20,155 bases of DNA from JASFQI01 sp050115555 (GTDB lineage Bacteria > Desulfobacterota > DSM-4660 > Desulfatiglandales > HGW-15). Below the pieces are notes generated by a model that worked only from the letters and a program-made list of their open reading frames with translations, was not told the DNA's origin and ran no database searches. The first letter of the stretch is position 1; every line of letters starts with the position of its first letter. Shown in pieces: positions 1-8,266 of the stretch. The stretch lies in assembly GCA_050115555.1 (NCBI GenBank), contig JASFQI010000052.1, positions 1-20,155 of the forward strand. The letters are read 5' to 3'. The position numbers and the translations under genes are program-made.

Positions 1-149
1 GGGGCCTTCAGGAGCGAATTCGCGAAGCCCTGCCTTAAACAGGAAGGAAGATCCATCCCCATCCTGCAAGCAATCCTCATTTCCCATCTAACCGACTGAA
101 ATATTTACCGACGCCCCCCTCTACACCTGCGATTTCAACGAGCTTTCGT

Positions 150-215
150 TCATCGTGTTTTTTTGAACATAATTCTTGATTTTTTCATTTTTATTCTTAA
201 TACTATTATAAGTTA
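150..215 (+). promoter_or_regulatory. AT-rich leader upstream of the MucR-like gene
   Basis: This stretch is strikingly rich in T runs and T-A steps compared with the sequence on either side. It contains TTGATT at 176-181 and several TATTAT/TATAAG-like hexamers near 201-212, but no pair with ideal spacing. MucR/Ros proteins are known to bind AT-rich DNA with little strict consensus and often control their own genes, so this is the likely promoter and possible autoregulatory site. That role is inferred from position and composition. Bases 1-149 show no gene that I can support. Confidence 0.35.
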
Positions 216-256
216 TCGCTGGAATCCTAAGAGTTACCCATCAAAGGAGGCGTGTT

Positions 257-676
257 ATGGCCAAATCTCTGTATGAATTGGCTGCCGAAATCGTATCGGC
301 CCAAGCAGCTGTATCCAAACTCACCCCGGAAGAAATCAATGAGTTGATCAAAACTACGTATGACTCTTTGAAAAGCGTGAAAGCCAACGAGGAAGGTGCA
401 GAAGCGGAGGAAGCCGCTCCTGCCATGGATCCGAAAAAATCCATCAAGCAGAACTCCGTTACCTGTCTCGAGTGCGGGAAGAAGTTTAAGATCCTCACCA
501 AGCGACACTTAAAGGAACATGGCCTGACCCCGAAGGAATACCGGAAGAAGTGGGGGTTCAAGGCAAGGCAACCCCTTTCTGCGAAGTCGCTTTCCGCAAA
601 GCGGAGGAAAGTCGCCAAGGAAAAGAATCTGGGACAGAGGCTGGCAGAGGCACGAAAGAAGCAGAAGCAAGGCTAG
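257..676 (+). CDS. MucR/Ros-family zinc-finger transcriptional regulator
   Basis: The 139-residue product is a MucR/Ros-family DNA-binding regulator acting in the cytoplasm. The N-terminal part (about 1-45) is helical, followed by an acidic Glu/Ala linker (about 44-56). The zinc finger has Cys70, Cys73, His84 and His88, followed by the family signature GLTPKEYRKKWG, and a Lys/Arg-rich tail runs from about 103 to the end. The finger spacing (10 residues from the second Cys to the first His, then 3) differs slightly from that of classic Ros. The start is supported by AAAGGAGG at 244-251, six bases before the ATG. It is the only plus-strand gene I can support in the left 14 kb and has its own terminator, so it is probably monocistronic. 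Its targets cannot be told; family members control envelope, motility and polysaccharide genes. Confidence 0.92.
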   Translation: MAKSLYELAAEIVSAQAAVSKLTPEEINELIKTTYDSLKSVKANEEGAEAEEAAPAMDPKKSIKQNSVTCLECGKKFKILTKRHLKEHGLTPKEYRKKWGFKARQPLSAKSLSAKRRKVAKEKNLGQRLAEARKKQKQG

Positions 677-700
677 TACCACATCCAACGAAGGAAATCC

Positions 701-730
701 GAAAGGGGGCGCACTGCGCCCCTTTCCTTT
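701..730 (+). terminator. Rho-independent-type hairpin after the MucR-like gene
   Basis: A GC-rich hairpin begins 25 bases after the stop. GGGGCGC (706-712) pairs with GCGCCCC (716-722) around a three-base loop. GAAA before it and TTTC after it extend the stem past one bulged G. A short T-containing tail, CTTT, follows at 727-730. The T tract is weak, so termination is likely rather than certain. The stem could also work for transcripts arriving from the opposite strand. Confidence 0.7.
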
Positions 731-1047
731 GACAAAGCCTAAAACCTTCCTTCCCACCCCTCATCGCAATAAAACGACAGGGGCGCAAAGCTTTTGATAC
801 TTGCTTGGAATGGGTTCCGTTTTTCCTTGGGATTTTTCGCCAGGTAGGAGCTCATCAGAAAAGCACGTGGCCTGCTACTCTTTTTCCATTGGTTTTTGCT
901 GGGATGCCGGGTTCCCTCCCTGTTCGAGGAATTTCTCATACAGAAAGACGGCAACCCGATGAATCTACGTAAGCTTCTGAGGCAGGAACCTGGCACAGGA
1001 GAACAGCGGGTGGACGCATGATGCACTCCTGGCGGTCTGTAGAGGGA
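731..1047. other. Intergenic stretch with no supported gene
   Basis: About 320 bases lie between the terminator of the MucR-like gene and the stop of the acyl-CoA ligase. A 95-codon minus-strand reading frame runs through it, but its product is a Ser/Arg/Pro-rich string with no recognisable domain and no good ribosome site. I see no tRNA, no clear hairpin terminator for the ligase and no repeat copy here. Confidence 0.5.
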
Positions 1048-2637
1048 TCAGCTCTCGGATTCCTCCTCAATCAGCATCTCCCTGCCCTTGTTGACCTCAA
1101 TGAGGATTCCTTTTCGAACCTTGCCTAGTGTGGTCCTTGGAAAATCCTCGCAAAAGGCGACCTTCTTAGGCCACTTGTACCGGGCAAGCTTACCGTCGCA
1201 CAGGGCAAGGAGCTCCGAAGGATTCATGTTGATACCCGATTTTGGAATCACAAAGGCCACCCCTGTTTCTCCCCATAAAGGATCCGGTATGCCCGCCACG
1301 GCCACATCCTCGATCCCAGGGTGCTCACGCAACACCTTTTCCACTTCGGCCGGGTAGACATTTTCCCCCCCAGAGATGTACATGTCCTTTGCCCGGTCTA
1401 CAAGATAAAAGTATCCATCCTCATCCTTCTTGGCCAGGTCGCCGGTGTGATGCCAGCCGTTCTTGATGGTCTCTTCGGTTCTCACAGGGTCCTGCCAGTA
1501 CTCCTTCATCGTGATGGAGCCTCTCACGACGATCTCGCCCACCTCGCCCGGAGGAGTTCGACTGCCGTCCCTATTGAAGATGTCCACCTCAGCGTGGAAA
1601 ACCGGTCTTCCGACCGATCCGGGTTTTTTCATGAAGTCTTCTTCCGATGCCCAAAGGAGAATGGATGTCTCGGTCTGGCCCATGATCTGTCGAAGAGGAA
1701 ACCCGGCCTTGCCACACTCCTTCAGCAGCTCCACCGTGGTCTTCTCTCCCCCTATGGCGCATACACTTAGGGACGACAAATCACCCCTTTGCTCAGATGG
1801 CACGAGAAGAAGTGCACGGTACACGGTCGGCACTCCCAGGAACTTGGTTACGCGATAGCGTGCAATGTCTTGAAAGGTCTGGTCTGGATCGAATTTCGAG
1901 TGAACAATCAAGGTACCTCCTTTGTAGAGGATGGGGGCCGCCTGGATGAAAAGTCCTCCTGAATGAAAAAGCGGAAGCACGATAAGCATGATATCGTCGA
2001 AATGGAGCTTGAAGAAGATATCCGCATTCAGACAGTTAAAGAACGTTTTCCGGTGCGAAAGAACGGCCCCTTTGGGTTGACCCGTCGTTCCTGAGGTGTA
2101 CATGATCACGTGGGGCTCCTCAGGATCCGCAGGACCCAGGGATTGGGTCAGGAAAGGCGCCTTCCCGTCAAACGAGGCGGAATCTCGCTGAAAGTCCAGG
2201 AAGATGGTCTCTTTGTCTGAATCGCCGTCCGGCTCTCGAATCACTGCCTGAAGCATCAGGGGGAGATCTCGACCCAACCCCAGCGCCTTGACCATTTCGG
2301 TGTATTGCTCGCCAAAAACAAAGAGCCTCGGTCGCGAGTTCCTCAGCGTGAAGTCCAGTTCCGGCTTGGCCAGCCTGAAATTGATGGGGATAAATATGGC
2401 TCCCAACCTGGCGCACGCCAGAAATATCTCCAGGAACTCGGGGCAGTTCGTCATCATGACGGCCACTCGGTCCCCTTTTTCGATCCCGAGCGATTGAAAC
2501 CAGCAGCTGGTCTTGTCGGCACGTCTGTGCAGGTCCCGATAGGAAATCCTTTGACCTTCGAAGATCACCGCGGTTTTCTCAGGATGAAGCTCGCTCCAGC
2601 GTTGAACCCACCACGCAATGTTCATGGATTTAATCAT
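1048..2637 (-). CDS. Acyl-CoA synthetase (AMP-forming, ANL superfamily)
   Basis: The 529-residue protein is an AMP-forming acid-CoA ligase that would convert a carboxylic acid to its CoA thioester via an acyl-adenylate in the cytoplasm. The motifs are intact: the P-loop YTSGTTGQPKG (about 180-190), GQTE (320-323), the TGD motif (398-400), DRAKDMYISGGENVYP (about 414-429) and the C-terminal catalytic lysine in GKVRKG (Lys505-Lys509 region). Length is typical of FadD/medium-chain or aryl acid ligases. The start is chosen because AGGAAGGTGG lies about ten bases upstream, whereas the next Met (codon 5) has none nearby. It lies about 230 bases downstream of the response-regulator gene, with a repeat in between, so it may be co-transcribed with the cluster or have its own promoter. 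The acid it uses cannot be told; the product of the upstream pathway is a reasonable guess. Confidence 0.93.
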   Translation of the reverse strand: MIKSMNIAWWVQRWSELHPEKTAVIFEGQRISYRDLHRRADKTSCWFQSLGIEKGDRVAVMMTNCPEFLEIFLACARLGAIFIPINFRLAKPELDFTLRNSRPRLFVFGEQYTEMVKALGLGRDLPLMLQAVIREPDGDSDKETIFLDFQRDSASFDGKAPFLTQSLGPADPEEPHVIMYTSGTTGQPKGAVLSHRKTFFNCLNADIFFKLHFDDIMLIVLPLFHSGGLFIQAAPILYKGGTLIVHSKFDPDQTFQDIARYRVTKFLGVPTVYRALLLVPSEQRGDLSSLSVCAIGGEKTTVELLKECGKAGFPLRQIMGQTETSILLWASEEDFMKKPGSVGRPVFHAEVDIFNRDGSRTPPGEVGEIVVRGSITMKEYWQDPVRTEETIKNGWHHTGDLAKKDEDGYFYLVDRAKDMYISGGENVYPAEVEKVLREHPGIEDVAVAGIPDPLWGETGVAFVIPKSGINMNPSELLALCDGKLARYKWPKKVAFCEDFPRTTLGKVRKGILIEVNKGREMLIEEESES

Positions 2638-2745
2638 GGATCGTTTTCCACCTTCCTCTCAAATTCAAAAAAATCCGACCTCAAGCAATCCGCCTTGCCG
2701 CCCATGGGCCATCCGTTCTCTTCATGGTGGTAAAAACCCGGTCTG

Positions 2746-2858
2746 AATATTGATGGAGTTGCAAAAATCCGAGACCTGGAGATTTGCCTCTAACGATTCC
2801 AATGAGTTAAATTCAGCCAACAGGCGGTCTAGCGTGTTTTTGCGAGACCGTCAATATT
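2746..2858 (-). repeat. Copy A of a 103-bp repeat with terminal inverted repeats
   Basis: The core is 2751-2853. Read on the minus strand it starts TGACGGTCTCGCAAAA and ends TTTTTGCAACTCCATCA, and it matches copy B (14764-14866) at about 87 of 103 positions by hand alignment. The two ends are imperfect inverted repeats: GCAAAAA (2761-2767) pairs with TTTTTGC (2837-2843). Here the pairing extends outward to AATATTGA at 2746 and TCAATATT ending at 2858. The element lies between the response-regulator stop and the acyl-CoA ligase, eight bases after that stop. No convincing protein is encoded. Confidence 0.8.
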
Positions 2859-2866
2859 TCCGGCTT

Positions 2867-3355
2867 TTAGATATAGAAATATTTCTTCCAGAACTCCTTA
2901 TCTTCTCTCTCCCTCCATTCCTCACCGAATTTTTCCTCAAAAAAATTTTCCAACCGCTCAAACCAGGTGGACCTTTTGGTGTCGTCGTTCCGGGCCTCAA
3001 GGACATCCTTGAGAAAAACGGCAATGTCCGTGATCCGGTCTTTGGGCACATAGGCATTGGCACCGGAACGGATCGACTTGACAAAGTTGTCCGCATTCAG
3101 TGCATGGGCCGTGAGCATGAGCGTGGGAATGTCTCTGCGGGTGGTTTCGCTGAGCAGGTCATAACCCCGCACGCCCATGATATCCAGGATGGCGGCGTCA
3201 TACCTATTGTCATGAAGAAGCTGCATGGCTCCTTCATAGTCTTTCGCCTGATCGATCTCACACATGGCCAGGAGATCTGCCAGTGATCCGAGGATATCCG
3301 CCTCGTCATCCACGATCAGGACCCTTTTCCCTGTCAGAATGTCGTTTGCTTCCAT
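2867..3355 (-). CDS. Stand-alone response regulator (receiver domain plus aromatic tail)
   Basis: The 162-residue protein has one CheY-like receiver domain (about 10-120) with all phosphorylation residues: acidic pair Asp16-Asp17, phospho-acceptor Asp58 in AILDI, Thr82 in LTAHA and Lys105 in VPKD. There is no DNA-binding or enzymatic output domain. Instead a tail of about 45 residues, rich in Trp, Phe, Glu and Lys, follows. I chose the internal ATG at 3355 because AAGGA, overlapping the dctM stop, sits seven bases before it; the ATG at 3364 is too close to that ribosome site. The overlap implies translational coupling to dctM. No histidine kinase is present in this window, so its partner is encoded elsewhere. 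A role in sensing or tuning transport is inference from context only. Confidence 0.85.
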   Translation of the reverse strand: MEANDILTGKRVLIVDDEADILGSLADLLAMCEIDQAKDYEGAMQLLHDNRYDAAILDIMGVRGYDLLSETTRRDIPTLMLTAHALNADNFVKSIRSGANAYVPKDRITDIAVFLKDVLEARNDDTKRSTWFERLENFFEEKFGEEWREREDKEFWKKYFYI

Positions 3356-3367
3356 ATCTCTCATTCC

Positions 3368-4681
3368 TTATCTCATGAGACCCGGTAAATAGAGTGATAA
3401 TGAAGGAAAAAACATGATCAACCCCATCGCGATCGCATCACAGACCAGGAATGGAAGGCCTGCCTTGTAGATATCCCCCATACGCGTGTCCGGCGGCGCC
3501 ACCCCCTTCATGACAAAAAGGACCAGACCGAAAGGAGGCGTCGTCGTGGCCATCTCCATGTTGATCAGCATGATGGTGCCGAACCATAGGGGGTCAAAAC
3601 CCAGGGCCTTGACGATGGGCATGTAGATGGGGAGCGTGACCATCATGATCGTCAGGGGTTCCATGAAGACCCCCATGAAAATCAGGATCACCTGCATGAA
3701 GATCAGGATCATGATCGGAGGAAGATCCAATCCTCCTGCAAGGCCGACAAGGCCTGAACTTGCCCCGCTGAATGCGAGTATCTGAGAAAAAGCCGTGGCT
3801 CCGGTGAGGATCATAAACATCATGACGGTGATGCGCAGCGTAGACGAGACGGACTCTTTGATCACTTTCCAGTTCCATCCCTGGTAGATAAAAACGAGCG
3901 CAAAGCATCCCAGGGCCCCCAAAGCGGCTGATTCGGTAGGTGTCGCCACCCCTATGAACATGAGCCCGATCACAAGAAACACAATGGTGCTCAGTGGGAG
4001 CACATACTTCAGTGTGAGAATGACTTTCTCCCGAAAAAGGACCCGTTCTACCTCATAGACCGGGGCGAGATCGGGCTGTAAGTAGGCCCTGAGAACAATA
4101 TAGCCCGCATAGAGCAGGGCCATGATGATGCCTGGAATGATAATGGCCATGAGCATACCGCCCACGGAAATACGGCTCAGGGAGGCGAGCAGCACCCCCA
4201 AGGCGCTCGGAGGAATCATGATGGCGAGCCCTCCGCTTCCGAGAATGGGCCCAATACTCATCTCCTTTTTGTATCCGCGTCTTTCCATCTCCGGTACAAG
4301 GACCGAGCCCAGCATGGCGCAGCCTGCCATGGCGGAACCCGACAGGGTTGAGAAAAGCGTTCCCCCGCCAACCGCGAGAAGGCTGAGGCGCCCGGGAATC
4401 CTCCCCAGCCACTTGTCAAGGGTGTCCATCATCTTTGGGGCGATTCCCGCCCTGAACATGATTTCTCCCATGAGAATAAAGAGGGGCACCGGTAAGAGAG
4501 AAAAGGTGGAAACAGAGCGATAAATGCTCAGCACAAGCTGATTCAGCCCGGACTCTCCGCCCCACAGGAGGTAGACCCCAAGGATGTTGATAAACAAAAA
4601 GGCGAAGGCCACAGGCACGCCGATAATAAAGAGAAACATGAGGGCACAGAAAATGAGCCCGAGAATCATCCACCATTCCAT
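3368..4681 (-). CDS. dctM: TRAP transporter large permease (DctM)
   Basis: The 437-residue, strongly hydrophobic protein is the large membrane subunit of a tripartite ATP-independent periplasmic (TRAP) transporter. It imports the ligand bound by DctP using the Na+ or H+ gradient. The family pattern is present: a hydrophobic first helix from the N-terminus, RAGIAPKMMD with GRIPGRLSLLAVGGGTLFSTLSG-type sequence near residue 100, EMERRGY followed by the GPILGSGGLAIMIPPS region near 150, and PTESAALGALG near 250. The length is normal. AAAGGGGG sits just before the ATG, and the gene starts 13 bases after the dctQ stop. Its stop overlaps the ribosome site of the response regulator. The function is secure; the substrate is not. 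Confidence 0.95.
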   Translation of the reverse strand: MEWWMILGLIFCALMFLFIIGVPVAFAFLFINILGVYLLWGGESGLNQLVLSIYRSVSTFSLLPVPLFILMGEIMFRAGIAPKMMDTLDKWLGRIPGRLSLLAVGGGTLFSTLSGSAMAGCAMLGSVLVPEMERRGYKKEMSIGPILGSGGLAIMIPPSALGVLLASLSRISVGGMLMAIIIPGIIMALLYAGYIVLRAYLQPDLAPVYEVERVLFREKVILTLKYVLPLSTIVFLVIGLMFIGVATPTESAALGALGCFALVFIYQGWNWKVIKESVSSTLRITVMMFMILTGATAFSQILAFSGASSGLVGLAGGLDLPPIMILIFMQVILIFMGVFMEPLTIMMVTLPIYMPIVKALGFDPLWFGTIMLINMEMATTTPPFGLVLFVMKGVAPPDTRMGDIYKAGLPFLVCDAIAMGLIMFFPSLSLYLPGLMR

Positions 4682-4694
4682 CGTGTGCCCCCTT

Positions 4695-5210
4695 TCATGA
4701 CTCGCTGCCCGATTCGGTCGTTTCGATGATGAACCCGGCTATGTTTTTCAGGGTTCGCCGAATGAACTGGGCCGTAAGGAAAAGGCTTCCGATAGGAATG
4801 ATCATTAATATCAAATAAACCGGGATTTCCATGACAGAAGGGGTGTAGATCCCTCTCTGGAAATAGTCCCACGTGACCGTTGCCCCGAACCAGGTCAATA
4901 CAGAGGAAACGAAGACGCCGATGAGCGAGCTGATCACCCCAAATAAGGCGATGGTCCGCGGTTTCATTCGATTGAGGATGATATCCACCTGCACATGGCC
5001 TTCCTCCCTCAGAAGCCAGGCGGTTGCAAGGAAAGTGATATACAAAAGGAGGCACTCGATGACTTCCGTTACCCACATTTGAGGCATCCTGAAGAAGGTC
5101 CTCAGGACCACATCCATGCAAACGGTCAGCATGACAAAAATGAGAATGAGTCCTGCGAGGAAGGTCATCCCGTTGATAATTTTGTCCAGAATAATAAGAA
5201 ACCGTTTCAT
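4695..5210 (-). CDS. dctQ: TRAP transporter small permease (DctQ)
   Basis: The 171-residue membrane protein is the small subunit of the TRAP transporter, pairing with DctM in the inner membrane. About four hydrophobic segments are visible, near residues 15-35, 45-63, 86-107 and 130-150. The pattern WVTEVIECLLLYITFLATAWLLREEGHVQVDIIL is the usual DctQ second-helix region, in which E-E-HV-VD is characteristic. It lies between dctP and dctM in the usual P-Q-M order. A GGGGA sequence lies just before the ATG. A pair of hairpins separates it from dctP, which may lower its expression relative to the binding protein. Confidence 0.93.
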   Translation of the reverse strand: MKRFLIILDKIINGMTFLAGLILIFVMLTVCMDVVLRTFFRMPQMWVTEVIECLLLYITFLATAWLLREEGHVQVDIILNRMKPRTIALFGVISSLIGVFVSSVLTWFGATVTWDYFQRGIYTPSVMEIPVYLILMIIPIGSLFLTAQFIRRTLKNIAGFIIETTESGSES

Positions 5211-5250
5211 AGGATCCCCGGGAAGATATCGCGTTCAGGGTATTACACAG

Positions 5251-5303
5251 GGGTTCCGAAAAGAACCCTTCGAGCGCGATCCGGAGGAGCCCCCGGATCG
5301 CGC
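5251..5303 (-). terminator. Two tandem hairpins between dctP and dctQ
   Basis: GGGTTC (5251-5256) pairs with GAACCC (5263-5268) around a six-base loop. GCGCGATCCGG (5274-5284) pairs perfectly with CCGGATCGCGC (5293-5303) around an eight-base loop. Neither has a T run on the minus strand. In transport operons such stems after the binding-protein gene often protect the upstream mRNA or cause partial termination, so that the binding protein outnumbers the permease. That role is inferred. Confidence 0.6.
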
Positions 5304-5325
5304 TTTCCGGTACTGCACCGGACCA

Positions 5326-6303
5326 TCAATTTCCCGTCAATTTTTTGAGTGTCGGCACCAGATCAGGCACCTTTTTCTCCAGGTCTTCCCACTCGGCACT
5401 GTACGCTGCATCCAGATACTGTTTTTCTTCCTCCGGGGAGAAGTGGATCTTCTTTATTCCCATCTTTTCATACTTCTCCCATTCCTTGGCGATCTCTTTC
5501 TTGAAGTAGGCCTCCATCTCCGGCTCAAACTTCACGGTGATGTCCATGATCTTGTCCTGTGTCGCCTTGTCGAGGCCGTTCCATTTGTCCAGATTCATGA
5601 GGATTAAGGTGTTCTGGCGGGTGTAGAAAGGTATATCAATGACGTACTTGCAGTTTTCCAGCCATCCCCAGTCGGCAGGCCCCAATGTGGCAAACCCGAA
5701 GCCGTCCACGATGCCTCTTTCAAGAGCGGTGAAGGTTTCACCGAATTTGACGGTGACAGGAACGATCCCGATCTTCTTCATGAAACGATCATAGAGTGCG
5801 GAGGTCCTCATCTTGACACCCTTCAAATCCTTTATGGATTTGATGTCCTTGTTGATTCGAAGATAGAAAGGATCGTAGAGCCAGGTCCCGATGTACATCA
5901 TCCCGATCTTCTTGTGCCGCTCAACCATGAAATCGTAGAAACCGCCCGGCTCCCGCTCCTGGGCCATCGTGTACTTGGAGAGCTGAAACGCGTTGACTTC
6001 AGGGGCCTGGGGCGCGTAGTAAGCCGCCGGATTGAATGTGACCTGGACGGTATTGTTCCGCACCGCCTCTGCCTGGTCAAACCCCGGAATGACTTCAGGG
6101 CCACCTGTCCAGTCGATTTTGATGCTCTCCGCACACTCCTTATTGACCCTGTCCACCCATACATGGATCATGGCGCAGAGGGGGTGATCCTTGGGCAGGA
6201 AGCTGACCGCCTTCATGGTCTGTGGTTTTGCCAGGACCGGTCCCTGGACCAGGAAACAGAGGATGGCCAGTGCTATTATCAAGAATGTCGTAATACGTTT
6301 CAT
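5326..6303 (-). CDS. dctP: TRAP transporter periplasmic substrate-binding protein (DctP family)
   Basis: The 325-residue protein is exported to the periplasm, where it captures the ligand for DctQM. I chose the internal ATG at 6303 because GGGAGGGG lies just before it and the product then starts with a clean signal peptide: MKR, a hydrophobic stretch, and a likely cleavage after VLA near residue 26. The frame extends 23 codons upstream, which would spoil the signal. Family features are the KDLKGVKMRTS segment with Arg166, the arginine that in characterised DctP proteins grips a ligand carboxylate, and the GETFTALERGIVDG motif that follows. Arg166 suggests a carboxylate ligand. The gene is first of the transporter set and directly follows hyuB, linking uptake to the catabolic enzymes. 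Confidence 0.93.
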   Translation of the reverse strand: MKRITTFLIIALAILCFLVQGPVLAKPQTMKAVSFLPKDHPLCAMIHVWVDRVNKECAESIKIDWTGGPEVIPGFDQAEAVRNNTVQVTFNPAAYYAPQAPEVNAFQLSKYTMAQEREPGGFYDFMVERHKKIGMMYIGTWLYDPFYLRINKDIKSIKDLKGVKMRTSALYDRFMKKIGIVPVTVKFGETFTALERGIVDGFGFATLGPADWGWLENCKYVIDIPFYTRQNTLILMNLDKWNGLDKATQDKIMDITVKFEPEMEAYFKKEIAKEWEKYEKMGIKKIHFSPEEEKQYLDAAYSAEWEDLEKKVPDLVPTLKKLTGN

Positions 6304-6393
6304 GGGTCCCCTCCCTTGAAGACTGGTGTCATTCATACTGGTGATCCGCTCAAACATCCTGTTTACCATCAAGGTCCCTTCAAATGGTCTGTC

Positions 6394-8124
6394 TCACCCC
6401 CTTTCGTTCCTCAATTCCTCCCTCAACAAACGAGTGCCCTGCTCGTCCAGGCTCAGATCCTCCCTGAGCGCCACTTTGTAATTTTCTTTTGCCGACGCCG
6501 GGCTGACCTTGCCGTTGATCACATCCCATTGAACCTTTTCCGGATCTCGTTCCCAGGGCGGACCATAGCCTCCGCTGCCAGGGAGCTGGATGCTCAATAC
6601 GTCTCCCGCCCGAATGGTGTCCACCCCTTTGGAACGGCAGGTTGTCTCTTGATCCGTTCCGGGGTTGAGCGCAAGGCGTCCCACGGTACCCTCCATCCCG
6701 TCGAAAAGTCCCTGGGGTTTGAACTTCTGCCGGTCCGAGTAACGGGCCCAGGTCACATCCGTAAGAAATCGGATATCTCTTCGAAGAGACAGCCCCCCTC
6801 TGAACTTTCCAGGCCCTCCAGAATCCGGAATAAACTCGTAACGCTCTATGGTCACCGGGTTTTCCAACTCAGCCGCTTCCACAGGCGTGTTCATGAACCG
6901 CCCCAGGTGGAGGTCCTGGCCGTCCGGCCCGTCTTTCGTGGGCCGTGCCCCGGCGCCTCCTCCCTGAATCTCGATGTATTGAAATCGCTTCCCCGTCTCA
7001 GGATGCATACCGGAAAAGCTGTTGGTGCAGGCCTGTCCGTGGCTTCCGGCAACAACTCTATCCGGCACCACTTCACTCATGGCCCGAAGCATGGCCTCTA
7101 CAATCTTGGTCATCGTCTGGCTGCGTGCCGTGACACCGGCCGGCGGCATGGGGTTTGTTATGAAGCCTTCCCTACCGGTTACCCGAATAGGGTGAAATGT
7201 CCCTGCGTTCAGGGGCATCTGGGGATCTATGATACCCACCATGGTGTAAAATATCCCCCCCTGCGAACACGCCCACGGACAGTTGACATTCCCCTTTGTC
7301 TGCCGGCTGCTTCCCTCGAAATCCACATGCATTTGATCTCCCTGAATATGGACATTCACCTGGACCTTGACCGGCTCGTCCACCTGCCCGTCATCGTCCA
7401 GATAGTCCACCCCCGTGTAAGTCCCGTCAGGAAGTTCCGAGATGAATCGCCGAACAATCCCCTCGCTGTATTCGGTCAGCATGCGGGTACAGTCATGAAA
7501 CACCTGGACCCCGTATTTTCGAACCAGATCCTTGACCCTCTTGACCCCTACAAAGGTGGTGGCCGCCTGGGCCCTGAAATCCTCGAGAGTTTTCTCCGGG
7601 ATTCGTATATTGGCCGAGATGAAATCAAAGATCTGTTTGTCTTCTTTTCCCGCCCTATAGAGCTTCACAAAAGGGATACGCAGACCTTCCTGGTAGATCT
7701 CGGTAAGCCCTCCGGCGACGCCACCCGGAACGGCGCCCCCCATGTCCAATTGATGGGCGATATTGGCCACAAATCCGACTCGTTCGCCATCGACAATGAC
7801 AGGTGAAAAGAACTGGACATCAAGAAGATGCTGCCCCCCGAGATAGGGGTCGTTGGAGATGATGACATCCCCGTCCTCGATTCGGTCCAAACGCTCTATC
7901 ATTCGCGCCGCGGTGGTGGGGAGGCTGAACATCATCAAAGGGCAGAGGTGGGCCTGGGCCAGGATGCCGCCCGTTTCGTCAAGCACCCCGCAGTTGATGT
8001 CCATGATTTCCTTAACAATGGTCGTGCGTCCCATGCGCATGAGATTGTAGCCCATGTCGTCTGCTACAGCCTCCAGGCCGTATCTTATGACCTGCATGGT
8101 GATGGAATCGGCGTGAAAGGGCAT
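6394..8124 (-). CDS. hyuB: Hydantoinase B/oxoprolinase-family subunit (HyuB)
   Basis: The 576-residue protein belongs to the HyuB family, which works with HyuA in ATP-dependent opening of lactam or hydantoin rings (N-methylhydantoinase, 5-oxoprolinase, caprolactamase) or in carboxylation of ketones. Visible family motifs are NDPYLGGQHLLD (about 91-102), IAHQLDMGG (about 122-130) with likely metal-binding His and Asp, QGGGAGARPTKDGPDG in the C-terminal half, and GSGGYGPPWERDP near the end. Length is normal. The start is supported by ACAGGAG before the ATG. It lies 142 bases after hyuA and 90 bases before dctP. The exact reaction cannot be assigned, because HyuAB enzymes of very different substrates look alike. 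Confidence 0.93.
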   Translation of the reverse strand: MPFHADSITMQVIRYGLEAVADDMGYNLMRMGRTTIVKEIMDINCGVLDETGGILAQAHLCPLMMFSLPTTAARMIERLDRIEDGDVIISNDPYLGGQHLLDVQFFSPVIVDGERVGFVANIAHQLDMGGAVPGGVAGGLTEIYQEGLRIPFVKLYRAGKEDKQIFDFISANIRIPEKTLEDFRAQAATTFVGVKRVKDLVRKYGVQVFHDCTRMLTEYSEGIVRRFISELPDGTYTGVDYLDDDGQVDEPVKVQVNVHIQGDQMHVDFEGSSRQTKGNVNCPWACSQGGIFYTMVGIIDPQMPLNAGTFHPIRVTGREGFITNPMPPAGVTARSQTMTKIVEAMLRAMSEVVPDRVVAGSHGQACTNSFSGMHPETGKRFQYIEIQGGGAGARPTKDGPDGQDLHLGRFMNTPVEAAELENPVTIERYEFIPDSGGPGKFRGGLSLRRDIRFLTDVTWARYSDRQKFKPQGLFDGMEGTVGRLALNPGTDQETTCRSKGVDTIRAGDVLSIQLPGSGGYGPPWERDPEKVQWDVINGKVSPASAKENYKVALREDLSLDEQGTRLLREELRNERG

Positions 8125-8266
8125 GGTTCTCTCCTGTTCTCAGGTGCGAGCTTTCATGAATGGTCTCCTCGCAAAGCACGCAAAGAACGCCTGAGACGAA
8201 TGCCATGGTGTCCTTGTCTTTCTCCTTGCAGTGGCTTCGCTCTTTGCAGGGATTGTGTTTATTGCT

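Noticed and set aside
3..38. Possible C-terminal end of a plus-strand gene (GLQERIREALP then stop)
   Set aside because: Twelve codons at the window edge are too few to support a gene; other frames are open here as well.
739..1026. 95-codon minus-strand frame between the MucR-like gene and the acyl-CoA ligase
   Set aside because: Ser/Arg/Pro-rich product without a domain, no ribosome site, and it overlaps nothing conserved.
1811..1830. GGTACACGGT inside the acyl-CoA ligase gene, resembling the dyad upstream of hyuA
   Set aside because: Only one arm is shared and it lies in coding sequence; likely coincidence.
2750..2860. Short peptide frame in the repeat (MMELQK start), also seen in copy B
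   Set aside because: The similarity is explained by the DNA repeat itself; copy C has a stop after about 18 codons, so coding is not preserved.
5914..7806. Very long plus-strand frame of 630 codons
   Set aside because: It lies antisense to dctP and hyuB, which have clear families; the product has no recognisable domain and is a shadow of codon bias.
8171..8190. Tandem GCAAAG units (GCAAAGCACGCAAAGAACGC) in the gap between hyuA and hyuB
   Set aside because: Only two imperfect units; this phrase seems common in intergenic DNA and shows no regular array.
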